Notes: a model not told the origin generated them from the sequence alone. Shown: positions 17,837-27,475, counted from the first letter of the stretch. The stretch is 64,000 nt of DNA from Mesorhizobium kowhaii (GCF_003253745.1 NZ_MZXV01000019.1:1-64000), one strand, 5' to 3'. Numbers and translations are program-made.

Positions 17837-19018
17837 CTAACCCCCCAGCGCCTGGTCCAGATCCGCGATCAGATCGTCGCCATCCTCGATGCCGGCCGAC
17901 AACCGCACCAGCGAATCCGAAATGCCGATCTCCGTCCGCTTCTCGGCCGGGATCGAGCCATGCGTCATCAGCGCGGGGTGTTCGATCAAGCTCTCCACCC
18001 CGCCGAGGCTTTCGGCCAGCGTGAACAGTTGCGTGCGTTCGAGGAAGCGTTTGGTGCCGGCAAGGTCGCGGTCGAGCACGGCTGATATCATGCCGCCGAA
18101 GGCGTGCATCTGCCTGATGGCGATATCGTGCTGCGGATGGCTGGCGAGGCCGGGATAGATGACGCGGCGCACGCCTTTGCGGCCTTCCAGCCATTGCGCG
18201 ATCTTGAGGCCATTGGCGGAATGGCGCTCCATCCTGAGCGCCAGCGTCTTCAGGCCGCGCAGCGCCAGAAAACTGTCGAACGGGCCTGAGATGGCGCCGA
18301 TGGCGTTCTGCAGGAATTTCAGCTGGGTGGCCAGGTCCTTGTTGTCACCGACCACGGCAACGCCGCCGACCATGTCGGAATGGCCGTTGAGATATTTGGT
18401 CGTCGAGTGGACGACGATGTCGATGCCGAGCTCCAGCGGCCGCTGCAGATAGGGGCTGCAAAAGGTGTTGTCGGCGACCGTGAGAACCCCCTTGCGTTTG
18501 GCCAGTGCGGCGACACCTTCGAGGTCGACGATGCGCAGCAGTGGGTTGGTCGGCGTCTCGACCCAGAGCAGTTTCGTCTCCGGGCGGATCGCCGCCTCGA
18601 CGGCGGCAAGGTCGGTGAAGTCGACGAAGCTGACCTGCAGGTTGGCCGAGCGCTTTCGCACCCGCTCCATCAGCCGGAAGGAGCCGCCATAGATGTCGTC
18701 GGTGGCGACGATATGGGCGCCGGCATCGAGCAGCTCGAGCACGGTGGCGATCGACGCCAGTCCCGAGGCGAAGGCGAAGGCTGCCGTGCCGCTTTCGAGA
18801 TCGGCCACCGCGCGCTCGAAGGCAAAGCGCGTCGGGTTCTGGCTGCGGGCGTATTCAAACCCCTTGTGCACGCCGGGCGACTGCTGGCCATAGGTCGAGG
18901 TGGCGTAGATCGGCACCATCACCGCGCCGGTCAGCGGGTCGTGGCTCTGGCCGCCATGGATGGTGCGCGTCGAGAAGGCCAGGCGGTTCTTGCCGGGAGG
19001 TGGGGTGTGGGTGGTCAT
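17837..19018 (-). CDS. Cystathionine gamma-lyase (trans-sulfuration PLP enzyme)
   Basis: A 393-residue Cys/Met-metabolism PLP enzyme. The PLP lysine is Lys208 in VHSTTKYLNGH, with VETPTNPLL, DNTFCSPYLQRPL and SLGGVESL typical of the family. Sequence alone does not separate gamma-lyase from gamma-synthase. Its four-base stop-start overlap with cystathionine beta-synthase argues for the lyase direction (cystathionine to cysteine), completing reverse transsulfuration. Confidence 0.9.
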   Translation of the reverse strand: MTTHTPPPGKNRLAFSTRTIHGGQSHDPLTGAVMVPIYATSTYGQQSPGVHKGFEYARSQNPTRFAFERAVADLESGTAAFAFASGLASIATVLELLDAGAHIVATDDIYGGSFRLMERVRKRSANLQVSFVDFTDLAAVEAAIRPETKLLWVETPTNPLLRIVDLEGVAALAKRKGVLTVADNTFCSPYLQRPLELGIDIVVHSTTKYLNGHSDMVGGVAVVGDNKDLATQLKFLQNAIGAISGPFDSFLALRGLKTLALRMERHSANGLKIAQWLEGRKGVRRVIYPGLASHPQHDIAIRQMHAFGGMISAVLDRDLAGTKRFLERTQLFTLAESLGGVESLIEHPALMTHGSIPAEKRTEIGISDSLVRLSAGIEDGDDLIADLDQALGG

Positions 19019-20469
19019 CGTGCGCGCCTCAGATGGTTGATCAGGTCGATGCGGGTTATCAGGCCGACGAACTCGTCGCCGTCGAAGATGATGGCGACCT
19101 CGTTGCGGTCGAACACCGGCAACAGCGCGTCCAGCGTCTGGCTCGCCTGCAGCGTGTGCAAATTGGAGGTCATCGCCGTGCGCACCGGGCCGTTGAAGCG
19201 CTCCCAGCGGCCGTCATAGGGACCATCGACATGGGCGAGGATATCGCTCTCGTCGACGATGCCGACGAGCTTGCCATTGTCGAGCACCGGCAGCTGCGAG
19301 ACATCGGAGCGGCGCATGCGGCCATAGGCGTTGAGCAGGCTTTCGTCCGGGCCGACATAGACGGTGTCGCCGGTGCGGTGCGTGCGCATCACCAGGTCGC
19401 GCAGGTCGCCATGTTGCTCGTGCTCGGCCAGGCCTTGCTCGGCCAGCCAGAAATCGTCGAACACCTTTGACAGATATTTGTTGCCGCTGTCGCAGACGAA
19501 GGTGACAACGCGCTTGGCGACAGTCTGCTCGCGGCAATAGCGCAGGGCGGCCGACAGCAGCGTACCCGACGACGAGCCGGCCAAAATGCCTTCCTTCGAC
19601 AACAGGTCGCGCACGGCCAGCATGCTCTGCTTGTCTGATATGGAATAGGCCTTCTTGACCAGCGACAGGTCGGCATTGGGCGGCACGAAATCCTCGCCGA
19701 TGCCTTCCACCGTCCAGCTGCCGGCCTCTTCCATCTTGCCGGTCTTGATCAGCGGCGCCAGCACCGAACCGACCGGATCGGCGAGCACCATCTCGGTCTT
19801 CGGCGACATTTTGGCGAAGTAGCGGCCAAGCCCGGTCAGCGTGCCGCCCGAACCGACGCCGACGACCACCGCATCGACGTCGCCGTCGAGCTGGGCGAAG
19901 ATTTCGGGACCGGTGGTGGTTTCATGCGCCAGCGGGTTGGCCGGATTGGCGAACTGGTTGGCATAGAAGGCGCCGGGCACTTCGGCGGCGATCTTCTCGG
20001 CCATGTCCTGATAATATTCGGGGTGGCCCTTGCCGACATCGGAGCGCGTCATATGCACCTCGGCGCCGAGCGCGCGCAGATGCTGGATCTTTTCGCGCGA
20101 CATCTTGTCGGGCACGACCAGCACGATGCGGTAGCCCTTGGGGATGCCGACCTGGGCGAGGCCGAGGCCGGTATTGCCCGCGGTCGCCTCGACGATGGTG
20201 CCGCCGGGCCTGAGCTTGCCTTGTTTTTCAGCCGCCGCGATCATCGACAGCGCGATGCGGTCCTTGATCGAGCCGCCGGGATTCTGGCTTTCGAGCTTGA
20301 TGAACAGCCGGCATTTGCCGGTGTCGAACTTGGTCAGCTCGACCACCGGCGTCTGGCCGATCAGGTCGAGAACCGACGAATAGGGCGGACGCAGGCGGGA
20401 CGTTGTGCTTCCCAAGGGGGCGCTTTCCGGGGGCGCGCTGCCTGCTGCGGCGATCTTCTGCTCGCTCAT
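19015..20469 (-). CDS. Cystathionine beta-synthase with CBS-domain pair
   Basis: A 484-residue enzyme joining homocysteine and serine. The fold-type II PLP domain (about 30-340) has Lys69 in NPGGSIKDR, the asparagine loop EATAGNTG and GVGSGGT. Residues about 350-484 form two CBS motifs ([15 protein letters not shown] and [16 protein letters not shown]), which often bind adenosyl ligands in this family. It is the first gene of the two-gene operon with cystathionine gamma-lyase. No haem-binding N-terminal extension is seen. Confidence 0.94.
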   Translation of the reverse strand: MSEQKIAAAGSAPPESAPLGSTTSRLRPPYSSVLDLIGQTPVVELTKFDTGKCRLFIKLESQNPGGSIKDRIALSMIAAAEKQGKLRPGGTIVEATAGNTGLGLAQVGIPKGYRIVLVVPDKMSREKIQHLRALGAEVHMTRSDVGKGHPEYYQDMAEKIAAEVPGAFYANQFANPANPLAHETTTGPEIFAQLDGDVDAVVVGVGSGGTLTGLGRYFAKMSPKTEMVLADPVGSVLAPLIKTGKMEEAGSWTVEGIGEDFVPPNADLSLVKKAYSISDKQSMLAVRDLLSKEGILAGSSSGTLLSAALRYCREQTVAKRVVTFVCDSGNKYLSKVFDDFWLAEQGLAEHEQHGDLRDLVMRTHRTGDTVYVGPDESLLNAYGRMRRSDVSQLPVLDNGKLVGIVDESDILAHVDGPYDGRWERFNGPVRTAMTSNLHTLQASQTLDALLPVFDRNEVAIIFDGDEFVGLITRIDLINHLRRAR

Positions 20470-20785
20470 ATCGATGCTCCATGATCAAGCGACCGCCTCG
20501 GGGCAGAGCGGCAGCGTATCCTCTTTTCCAGCCCTTTGCAGTTGGAAAGAAGATAGATCGTGCCAATCAACCGGCCAGATGGAGAATGTCATTCCAGGTT
20601 TGGGGTCAGAATTTGCGGCTTGGAGCGTTCTGCCCTGAGAAGCTGATTTCCTCGGCACGCCACCGGCCGTTTCCACGCACCATCTCGTTCGTTGCGAGCT
20701 GCGATTTCCGCATGCTAGCCGGGAGGCATGAGGCGCTGCGGATGGCGTCGGGTCGGGTCGGCGGCCAAACGCAGGGAACCCTTCG
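20470..20785. other. Divergent intergenic region, no gene seen
   Basis: A 316-base region between the divergently oriented transsulfuration operon and the small protein gene at 20786. It must hold both promoters. I looked for a SAM-type riboswitch and did not recognise one. No repeat family copy is present. Confidence 0.5.
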
Positions 20786-21118
20786 ATGAAGATCATCGCC
20801 TATGACAACTTCAAGCCCGGCGTCACCATCGACGATTTGAAACCCTATCTGCGCGACGAGGTCTCGAACGTCTGGCGCCTTTGGAAGGCGGGGATCGTGC
20901 GCGAAAACTACGCACGCGCCGATGTCGGCGGTGTGATCATCGTCTTCGAGCTCGACAGCGTCGAGGCGGCCAGGCGCTACACAGACGACTTTCCGCTGTC
21001 GAAGGCCGGGCTGCTGGAATGGCATTTTCTCGCCTTCGACGCCGCACCATTGCCGCTCGAATATCTGTTCGATCCTACCGTCGACATCGCCCAACCCTGG
21101 GACCGGACGGCGGCATGA
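20786..21118 (+). CDS. Small ferredoxin-fold-like protein (unknown role)
   Basis: A 110-residue soluble protein beginning MKIIAYDNFKPGVTIDDLKP, with VRENYARADVGGVIIVFELD and DDFPLSKAGLLEWHFL. The arrangement resembles muconolactone-isomerase/YciI-like alpha-beta barrels that act as small isomerases or accessory proteins; the link is by pattern only. Its stop overlaps the start of the following isochorismatase-family gene by four bases, so they are coupled and probably act on the same compound. Confidence 0.75.
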   Translation: MKIIAYDNFKPGVTIDDLKPYLRDEVSNVWRLWKAGIVRENYARADVGGVIIVFELDSVEAARRYTDDFPLSKAGLLEWHFLAFDAAPLPLEYLFDPTVDIAQPWDRTAA

Positions 21119-21762
21119 TCCGGTCAGGCGAAGGCATCGAGATCCCGACCAGTCTGGCGGAGTGGTGCGATCCGCGCCGCATGGCGCTGGTGATTTACGA
21201 CATGCAGGTCGGCATCTGCCGTCAGATCGCCGGCGCGGCTGATATCGTCGAACGCACCGGCATCGTGCTCGAAGCGGCCCGCTCGGCAGGCATGCGGGTG
21301 GCGTTCACGCGCCACTTGTCCCTGCCGCGCAAATGGATGGGCGCAAACCAGCTGCGCACCGCCATGGCCTGGCAGCGGCGCGACAACCCCGACATGGTCG
21401 AGCCGTGGTTCCCGCGCGATGCCGAAGCCACGCAAATTGTCCCCGAACTCGCGCCACGCGCCGATGAAGCCGTGTTCGACAAGCTGGCCATGTCGGCCTT
21501 CGATTCCACGGCGCTGAGCTTCGCCTTGCGCGATTGTGGGGTGCGTGCCGTCGCGCTCGCCGGAGTGGCGATGGAAATCGGCATCGAGCCGACGGTTCGG
21601 CAGGCGACCGACAATGGCTTCGTGGCGGTGGTGATCGAGGACGCCTGCGGCTTCGGCAACCGGGAAGCGCGCGACCGCTCGATGGCCACGCTGGGCTTCC
21701 TTGGCGAGGCTGTCATCACCGATGTCGCGAGTTTTTGCGGCGCGCTCGCCACTGGGAGATGA
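21115..21762 (+). CDS. Isochorismatase-family hydrolase lacking the catalytic Cys
   Basis: A 215-residue isochorismatase-fold protein. Asp29 (IYDMQ) and Lys123 (FDKLAMSAF) of the usual triad are present, but the position normally Cys in GVxxExC is Gly156 (GVAMEIGIEPT). True isochorismatases such as EntB and PhzD also have glycine there, so this could be a vinyl-ether hydrolase rather than an amidase (inference). The start at 21115 overlaps the stop of the upstream small protein gene (ATGA). The downstream HxlR regulator is convergent. Confidence 0.85.
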   Translation: MIRSGEGIEIPTSLAEWCDPRRMALVIYDMQVGICRQIAGAADIVERTGIVLEAARSAGMRVAFTRHLSLPRKWMGANQLRTAMAWQRRDNPDMVEPWFPRDAEATQIVPELAPRADEAVFDKLAMSAFDSTALSFALRDCGVRAVALAGVAMEIGIEPTVRQATDNGFVAVVIEDACGFGNREARDRSMATLGFLGEAVITDVASFCGALATGR

Positions 21763-21770
21763 GCGCCTTG

Positions 21771-22118
21771 TCAGGCCTCGATCTCGGTGCGGAAGCGGAC
21801 GCCGACAGCGCGTCCGTGCACGTCACCCCAGTCATAGAGCGCCTGCAAGGTGGCCGCCAGATCGCGGCCACGGTCGGTCAAGGTGTAGCGCCCCTTGCCA
21901 TCGGGCGACGCCTCCAGCACGACAAAGCCGATGTCGACGAGATCGGCCAGCCGCTGCGTCAACATCTTGTCGGACAGCGACGGGATCGTCCGCCGCAGTT
22001 CGGAATAGCGCATCGGCTGTTGCTTGATCCGCGCCAGGATCACCGTCTTCCATTTGCCGCCGAGCGCATCGAGCGCGAACTCGACCGGACAGCCGTAAAG
22101 TCTACCGCGTTGGGTCAT
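21771..22118 (-). CDS. HxlR-family transcriptional regulator
   Basis: A 115-residue winged-helix regulator with the family signature CPVEFALDALGGKWKTVIL near the start, then RYSELRRTIPSLSDKMLTQRL and LTDRGRDLAATL. The start at 22118 gives the standard HxlR length; an ATG at 22217 would add 33 atypical residues. It is divergent from the DJ-1/PfpI-like gene at 22241, and HxlR proteins commonly control such a divergent neighbour, often in response to electrophiles. Confidence 0.88.
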   Translation of the reverse strand: MTQRGRLYGCPVEFALDALGGKWKTVILARIKQQPMRYSELRRTIPSLSDKMLTQRLADLVDIGFVVLEASPDGKGRYTLTDRGRDLAATLQALYDWGDVHGRAVGVRFRTEIEA

Positions 22119-22240
22119 GCGCGCATCGTAGGCAAGGCCGGGAAGCGACGGAAGCAGAATTTGCCAGGCCATGTGGCCAGCTAGGCGCCGCACGGCCGCG
22201 TCCGTATCTGTCGGCAACAGGCTTCAAGGGGAGAGCGACG

Positions 22241-23011
22241 ATGAGTGTACGCGATGCCAATCCGGTCGATGCGCTGAAGCCTAAGCGCGTGGCGATCGTT
22301 ATCGCCAACCCGGCTGTCTCGACCACGACCAGATGGCCGGTCGGCTTTTGGTGGAGCGAGCTCACCCACCCGTGGTTCGCCTTCACAGAACGCGGCTACG
22401 CGGTCGAGATTTTTTCGCCCGATGGCGGCAAATGCGAGGCCGATGCGCTGAGCGACCCGCGCGATCCATCGGGCTATTCCGAGACCGACCTTATCTCGCT
22501 CGGCTTCCTGTCGAGCCCGAAGCTTGCGGCCCTGGTCGACAACACGCGGCCGGTGGCGGAGATCGAGGTCGAAAGTTTTGACGCGATTGTCGTCGCCGGC
22601 GGCCAGGCGCCGATGTTCACCTATGAACACGCGACAGGCCTGCAACGGACATTCGTCGCCTTCCATGAAGCCGGCAAAGTAGCCGCCGCTTTGTGCCACG
22701 GCACCGCGCTGCTGCGCTATGCCCAGCGCGCGGACGGATCGCTGCTCGTGGCCGGCAAGACGGTGACGGGCTTCGCCAATGTCGAGGAGGATTTTGCCGA
22801 CAAGGCGACCTGGGAGATAGGCGCGCTCGAGCGTGGAAAGCATCTGATGCCGTGGCGGATCGAGGATGAGTTGAAGGCCCTCGGCGCCAACTACATCCAC
22901 GCCGGGCTGTGGCGCGGCTTTGCCGTGCGCGACGGCAATTTGATCACCGGCCAGCAGAATTTCTCGGGCGCGGAGACCGCGCGCGTCGTTTGCGAAGCGC
23001 TAGGCGGCTAG
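22241..23011 (+). CDS. DJ-1/PfpI-family (type 1 GATase-like) protein
   Basis: A 256-residue protein with a DJ-1/PfpI domain and the nucleophile elbow ALCHGTA (Cys152), preceded by VVAGGQAPMFTY. Proteins of this group include glyoxalase III/deglycase-type and chaperone-type members; the Hsp31-like length fits. A GGGGAG ribosome site precedes the ATG. Transcription is divergent from the HxlR regulator with only about 120 bases between, suggesting a regulator-target pair answering to a reactive carbonyl or similar stress (inference). Confidence 0.87.
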   Translation: MSVRDANPVDALKPKRVAIVIANPAVSTTTRWPVGFWWSELTHPWFAFTERGYAVEIFSPDGGKCEADALSDPRDPSGYSETDLISLGFLSSPKLAALVDNTRPVAEIEVESFDAIVVAGGQAPMFTYEHATGLQRTFVAFHEAGKVAAALCHGTALLRYAQRADGSLLVAGKTVTGFANVEEDFADKATWEIGALERGKHLMPWRIEDELKALGANYIHAGLWRGFAVRDGNLITGQQNFSGAETARVVCEALGG

Positions 23012-23015
23012 GCTT

Positions 23016-24350
23016 CTAGCCGAGCAGCCGCTTGCTCAGCCTGGCGCATTGAACGCGGATGTCGGGAATGGCGTCGATCTCGAAGAAGGTGCCGCGCGTC
23101 AGCGGGCCGACGGCCAGGATCTTGGCCGAAACAGTGCCGTCGCTGGCGAGGATCTCGCAATTGGCCGACACGTCGAGGCCGATGCGCAGCGGATCCGGTC
23201 GCGCCAGGCCGCGGTCGACCAGCGAGCGCACGACGCTGTTCGACGAGGTCGAGATGTCCCTGACGATGCCGGCGCAATCATAGATACGGGCGACCTCGAA
23301 TGTCTCGAGGCGCTGCGTGTGGCGCGACTGGACCTCGACCGTCAAGTCGCCGTCCCGCGCGATGTCGACGACGCGCCCGGCGACCAGGCGGATCCGGCCG
23401 GATTGCACGGCCTCGGTCACGCGGGCATAGACTTCGGGCGCCATGCGATGGCGGTGGATGTCCCACCAGGCCTTGGTGTGTTCGACGAAGCGGCGCTTGG
23501 CGGATGCGGGCCAGTTCTGCCAGATCTTCTGGTTGAACGGCCGCAAGCCGTCGACGACGTCGCGCCAGTCGATGCCGGCCTTCTGGTTCTCCTTGATCAG
23601 GTCGCGGAACCAGCCGACGAAATAGGACAATTGGGTGCCGAGCGGAATGTCGGCGACATCGAGCTTGATCGGATTGCCCTTGCGATGCGGCGAGGGCAGC
23701 AGGCCGCGCCGCGACACCGCGATGATGTCGCCGCGATGGCCGCGCTGCTCCAGGGAGAGGAAGGCGTCGACCATGCTGAGACCAGTGCCCAGCACCATGA
23801 CGCGGCTGTCCGAGGGCAGTGCCGTGTCGGCTTCCGAGCCCATCCTGATCGCATGCCCCTGCGCCGGCTCCTCGTCATGGCCGGTGGCCAGCACGGCGAG
23901 ATGGGCGACGACGCTGGTGCCGTTGGCCAGCGCGACCTCGACGCCGGAGGTGGTCGGCGTGATCGAGAGGCTCTCCTCGCGGATCAGGCGCAACCGGCCG
24001 GTTTCGCGCTCGCGCGTTTCCAGCTCGTCGAGCAATTCCTTGAGGTAACGGGCATAGAGGCTGCGCGGTGCGTAGACCGGCGCCTGGTCCGGGGCAGCCA
24101 GGCCGCGCTCCAGCAGCCAGCGCCAGAAATTGCCGGGATCGTCGGCATAGGCGCTCATGCCGGCGGCACTGACATTCAGCACATGCGCCGACAGCAGCGT
24201 CGAATAGGCGATGCCCTGGCCGAAATGCGGGCGCTTTTCGATCAGCGTGACGCGCAGATCGGGATTGGGCGATTTCAGGAGATGCGCGGCCATCACCACG
24301 CCGCTGGCGCCGCCGCCGACAATGATGATCGAGTTGGCGCGCCCGGTCAT
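23016..24350 (-). CDS. FAD/NAD(P)-binding oxidoreductase
   Basis: A 444-residue flavoprotein-like enzyme. The Rossmann motif SIIIVGGGASGVVMA is at the N-terminus, VMVLGTGLSMVDAFLSL gives a second dinucleotide loop near the middle, and a YDCAG motif occurs late. This fits the FAD-NAD(P)-binding family found in amino-acid or siderophore-type oxidases and sulfur metabolism proteins. It starts 28 bases after the Rrf2 regulator gene ends, so both are likely in one transcript. Substrate unknown. Confidence 0.87.
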   Translation of the reverse strand: MTGRANSIIIVGGGASGVVMAAHLLKSPNPDLRVTLIEKRPHFGQGIAYSTLLSAHVLNVSAAGMSAYADDPGNFWRWLLERGLAAPDQAPVYAPRSLYARYLKELLDELETRERETGRLRLIREESLSITPTTSGVEVALANGTSVVAHLAVLATGHDEEPAQGHAIRMGSEADTALPSDSRVMVLGTGLSMVDAFLSLEQRGHRGDIIAVSRRGLLPSPHRKGNPIKLDVADIPLGTQLSYFVGWFRDLIKENQKAGIDWRDVVDGLRPFNQKIWQNWPASAKRRFVEHTKAWWDIHRHRMAPEVYARVTEAVQSGRIRLVAGRVVDIARDGDLTVEVQSRHTQRLETFEVARIYDCAGIVRDISTSSNSVVRSLVDRGLARPDPLRIGLDVSANCEILASDGTVSAKILAVGPLTRGTFFEIDAIPDIRVQCARLSKRLLG

Positions 24351-24378
24351 GCGCCCGCCCTTGTGCGAAATGCGCGCG

Positions 24379-24849
24379 TCAGGCCTGGACCTTCACCGGC
24401 AGGTCGTCGATGCCCTTCGCGACCGGAAGGTCGTCGATGGCGATATCGCGCATCTCGGCGAGGCTGCGCTGATCGAGCACCTCGGCGATCGCCTGCCGGA
24501 CCTCGAGCATCAGATGTCGGACTTGGCATGTCGCCTCGTTGCAATCTTCACAGCGCTGGTACTGGGTGCGGCTGGCGCAAGGAATCGGCGCCAGCGGCCC
24601 GTCGAGCACGCGCACGACATGGCCCACCTTGATCTCGTCGGCAGGCCGCGCCAGGCGATAGCCGCCCTCCTTGCCCTTGCGGCTCTGGACGAAGCCGGCA
24701 TTGCGCAGCTCGCCGAGGATGGCGTCGAGAAATTTCTTCGGGATGTTGTTGCCGGTGGCGATGTCGTTGACGAAAGCGAGCTGTCCGGCCGGCAGTTGCG
24801 CGAGGTGTACGAGCGCCTTGAGGCCGTACTTGCCCTTTTTCGTGAGCAT
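24379..24849 (-). CDS. Rrf2-family transcriptional regulator (CymR/IscR-like)
   Basis: A 156-residue Rrf2 regulator: winged helix in the first 80 residues (GKYGLKALVHLAQ, IPKKFLDAILGELRNAGFV, SRKGKEGGYRLARP), then a cysteine cluster Cys91, Cys100, Cys103 and Cys108. That cluster could hold an Fe-S centre or act as a thiol switch. It is divergent from the tauABC-like operon and close to cystathionine genes, so control of sulfur-source utilisation is likely (inference). Confidence 0.9.
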   Translation of the reverse strand: MLTKKGKYGLKALVHLAQLPAGQLAFVNDIATGNNIPKKFLDAILGELRNAGFVQSRKGKEGGYRLARPADEIKVGHVVRVLDGPLAPIPCASRTQYQRCEDCNEATCQVRHLMLEVRQAIAEVLDQRSLAEMRDIAIDDLPVAKGIDDLPVKVQA

Positions 24850-25507
24850 GAGATCAAAGTTTCTCTGTCATGCGACGGCGCGGAACCATCGGTTGCGAAA
24901 CGCCTGGCGTGCGTTCCCGCCGCGTCCAAGCCCACATGACACATAAATTCTAGTGACATGATGTACAAGCCGAGAGCTGTTGATTTAGCTTCGTTTTCAA
25001 GCCGCTATGGCCATTTTGTCAGGACTTTGTGCCCGCAGGGACACAACGGCACGGCTTTGACGGCCAAAGCGCGTCGTCAGCGATCATCGCGATACGGTGG
25101 CCGCTCATCGTCGCCTCCAGTTCCCAATGTCGATAAGATTACTATACTTACCTTCGAACACGCGGAACAGGTTTTTAAATCCATGGCTATTTGAGGCATG
25201 GATTTGCCTGGGATGGGGCAGGACAGGAATTCTCGTTCATTCTGGATGGCGTCCCCAGCTGTCGACAGTCCCGACTTCGTCATCCACGGGCGGAGCAGGA
25301 GCGAAGCGACGTCGCGGAGACCCGACGAAGCTGGTGGGCTTCACCGACCTCCAAAGACCGCAGCCTCCTTGTCCGCTTCGGCACCGCACCGCCGATGCAT
25401 TTTTTCTAATAAGCCTGTCCTGGCTGGAAGGATTTAACTCTACAAGAACGATAGAATTAGCGGACTATCATAGGGCATTCCGGTTTTCTCTTTTTCAGGA
25501 GCCCTTC
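24850..25507. promoter_or_regulatory. 658-base divergent control region of the Rrf2 and tau-type genes
   Basis: No gene is supported here. It contains a half-copy of repeat family D at 25275-25331 (TTCGTCATCCACGGGCGGAG). Just before the tauA ribosome site there is an AT-richer stretch (about 25436-25490) with GATAG...CTATC at 25451-25470. A similar TCTAC/TATAGA-bearing stretch precedes the ssu operon near 28955-28972, so these are candidate Rrf2 or sigma-70 sites. The site assignment is inference. Confidence 0.45.
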
Positions 25508-26521
25508 ATGTCCACAATTTCGCGACGCATCATTCTGCTTTCATCGGCGGCCCTTGCGGGTGCTGCCTTCCTCGGCCCGGCCTTTGCCGACGACCTCAAG
25601 ATCACCATCGGCTACCAGACGGTGGTCGAACCTTCGAAAGTGCCGCAGGCCGACGGCACCTATGAAAAGGCGACCAAGGCGACCATCGACTGGCGGAAAT
25701 TCGATTCCGGCGCCGATGTCATCGCCGCGGTCGCTTCCGGCTCGGTCGACATCGGCTATGTCGGCTCGAGCCCGCTGGCGGCTGCGGCGAGCCGCGAGCT
25801 GCCGATCCAGACCATTTTCATCGTCGGCCTGATCGGCGAGTCCGAAGCGCTGGTCGCCCGCAACGGCGCCGGCATCGAGAAGGTCGCCGACCTCGCCGGC
25901 AAGAAAGTAGCCGTGCCTTTCGTTTCGACGACGCATTACAGCCTGCTCGCCGCGCTGAAGCATGAGGGCGTCGATCCTAAGTCGGTCGAGATCCTGAATC
26001 TGCGGCCACCGGAAATCGCGGCGGCCTTTGCGCGCGGCGACATCGATGCGGCCTATGTCTGGGATCCTGCGCTCGGCCAGATTAAGACGACGGGCAAGGT
26101 CGTGCTGGACTCTTCGCAGGTTGCCGCCTGGGGCGCGCCGACCTTCGATGCCTGGATCGTGCGCACCGACTTTGCCGAGAAGAACCCGGAAGCGGTGCGC
26201 GACTTCGTCAAGGTGACGGGCGCGTCCTATGCCGAATTCCTGGCCAAGCCGGATGCGTGGTCGGTGTCGTCGCCGCAGGCGGCCAAGATTGCCAAGCTCA
26301 CCGGCGCCAAGCTGGAGGAGGTGCCGCAGCTGCTCAAGGGCTATGTCTTCCCGACGCTGGAAGAACAGGCGTCGGACAAGTTCCTCGGCGGCGGCACGGT
26401 CAGGGCGGTCGAGGCAACCTCCGCCTTCCTCAAGGAGCAGGGCAAGATCGACGCCGTGCTGCCTGACTATTCCAAATACGTGTCGTCGAAATATGTCACC
26501 GAGGCACTGGCCTCAAACTGA
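25508..26521 (+). CDS. tauA: Taurine/sulfonate ABC transporter substrate-binding protein (TauA type)
   Basis: A 337-residue periplasmic protein with a signal peptide (about 1-27, ending PAFA). The mature part matches TauA: KITIGYQTVVEPSKV, DIGYVGSSPLAAAASRELP, KKVAVPFVSTTHYSL and AAYVWDPALG. It captures taurine or a related sulfonate as a sulfur source. The ATG at 25508 has AGGAG upstream; the longer frame is not coding. It is followed by a hairpin and then the ATPase and permease genes. Confidence 0.92.
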   Translation: MSTISRRIILLSSAALAGAAFLGPAFADDLKITIGYQTVVEPSKVPQADGTYEKATKATIDWRKFDSGADVIAAVASGSVDIGYVGSSPLAAAASRELPIQTIFIVGLIGESEALVARNGAGIEKVADLAGKKVAVPFVSTTHYSLLAALKHEGVDPKSVEILNLRPPEIAAAFARGDIDAAYVWDPALGQIKTTGKVVLDSSQVAAWGAPTFDAWIVRTDFAEKNPEAVRDFVKVTGASYAEFLAKPDAWSVSSPQAAKIAKLTGAKLEEVPQLLKGYVFPTLEEQASDKFLGGGTVRAVEATSAFLKEQGKIDAVLPDYSKYVSSKYVTEALASN

Positions 26522-26570
26522 GCGCAATGAACCCGACGCGCGCGGATTTTCTTCCCTGACGCCGCGTGCT

Positions 26571-26613
26571 GACTGCCCCGGGACTGCTGACGAGGAGCGG
26601 TTCCGGGGCAGTC
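26571..26613 (+). other. Intercistronic hairpin between tauA and tauB
   Basis: A perfect 11-bp stem (26571-26581 GACTGCCCCGG with 26603-26613) around a 21-base loop, 50 bases after the tauA stop. No T-run follows, so it is more likely a processing or mRNA-stabilising structure that lets the binding protein be made in excess over the transporter core (inference from the common behaviour of such operons). Confidence 0.7.
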
Positions 26614-26632
26614 GGATTCTCCATTCGTTTGA

Positions 26633-26679
26633 ACATGATCTCTAGCGAAAACCCGACGCCACTTTTCGGGATCATGCTC
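26633..26679. repeat. Short palindromic repeat with GGGATCATG arm
   Basis: ACATGATC...CGAAAA, a ten-base spacer, then TTTTCGGGATCATG. The same arrangement occurs at 33777-33824, and a shorter relative is at 1435-1462. It lies just upstream of the tauB ribosome site. Confidence 0.75.
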
Positions 26680-26701
26680 TAGAACCTCCTGCGAGGGCTC
26701 C

Positions 26702-27475
26702 ATGTCGCATCTCGTGCTCGAAGGAATTTCGATCCACTATGACGGCCAGCCGACGCCCGCCGTCGAACGGGTGTCGATCGACGTTGCCAAGGGTGATTTC
26801 GTCGTGCTGGTCGGCCGCTCCGGCTGCGGCAAGACCTCGCTGCTCAATGTCGCCGCCGGCCTGGTCGCGCCGGCGCGCGGCTCCGCCACCATCAATGGCA
26901 AGCCGATCACCGCGCCTGGCTCTGACCGGGCGGTGGTGTTCCAGAACGATGCGCTGTTTCCGTGGCTGACGGCGCGCGAGAACGTTGCCTTCGCGCTGCG
27001 GCTGCGCGGTGTCAGGCCAGCCGAGCGGGCGCGCCGTGCTGATGAATTGCTTGATCTGGTGAAGCTCGCGGACGCCGGCGACAAGCGCATCTGGGAGCTT
27101 TCCGGCGGCATGCGCCAGCGTGTCGGCCTGGCCCGGGCGCTGGCCGCCGAACCCGAATTCCTGCTGCTCGACGAACCGCTCGGCGCGCTCGATGCGCTGA
27201 CACGCGAGCGCATGCAGACGACGCTGCTCGACCTGTGGGCGGCAAGCGATGTCGGCGTGCTGATGGTGACGCATGGCATCGAGGAGGCGCTGGTGCTCGC
27301 CACCCGCATCGTCGTGCTGGCACCCGGACCGGGCCGAGTGGTGCAAACCTTCGAGCCCGGCTTCTCCAGGCGCTACGCGGCCGGCGAGGCCATTCGCTCC
27401 ATCAAGGCCGACCCGGCCTTCGCCGCGGCGCGCGGCGAGCTGACCGACGCGATCTTCGAAGGAGAAGCGGCATGA
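26702..27475 (+). CDS. tauB: Taurine/sulfonate ABC transporter ATP-binding protein (TauB type)
   Basis: A 257-residue ABC ATPase. Walker A GRSGCGKTS is at 38-46, followed by the Q-loop (VFQNDALFPW), the signature LSGGMRQR and Walker [13 protein letters not shown]. The NDALFPWLTARENV segment is typical of nitrate/sulfonate/taurine importers. Its stop overlaps the permease start by four bases. Confidence 0.94.
   Translation: MSHLVLEGISIHYDGQPTPAVERVSIDVAKGDFVVLVGRSGCGKTSLLNVAAGLVAPARGSATINGKPITAPGSDRAVVFQNDALFPWLTARENVAFALRLRGVRPAERARRADELLDLVKLADAGDKRIWELSGGMRQRVGLARALAAEPEFLLLDEPLGALDALTRERMQTTLLDLWAASDVGVLMVTHGIEEALVLATRIVVLAPGPGRVVQTFEPGFSRRYAAGEAIRSIKADPAFAAARGELTDAIFEGEAA

Noticed and set aside
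20470..20785. SAM or other sulfur-related riboswitch upstream of the CBS gene
   Set aside because: No SAM-I or SAM-II core sequence or matching pairing could be recognised by eye.
23049..24632. A 527-codon plus-strand frame over the FAD enzyme gene
   Set aside because: Antisense shadow of the flavoprotein and Rrf2 genes; no domain recognised.
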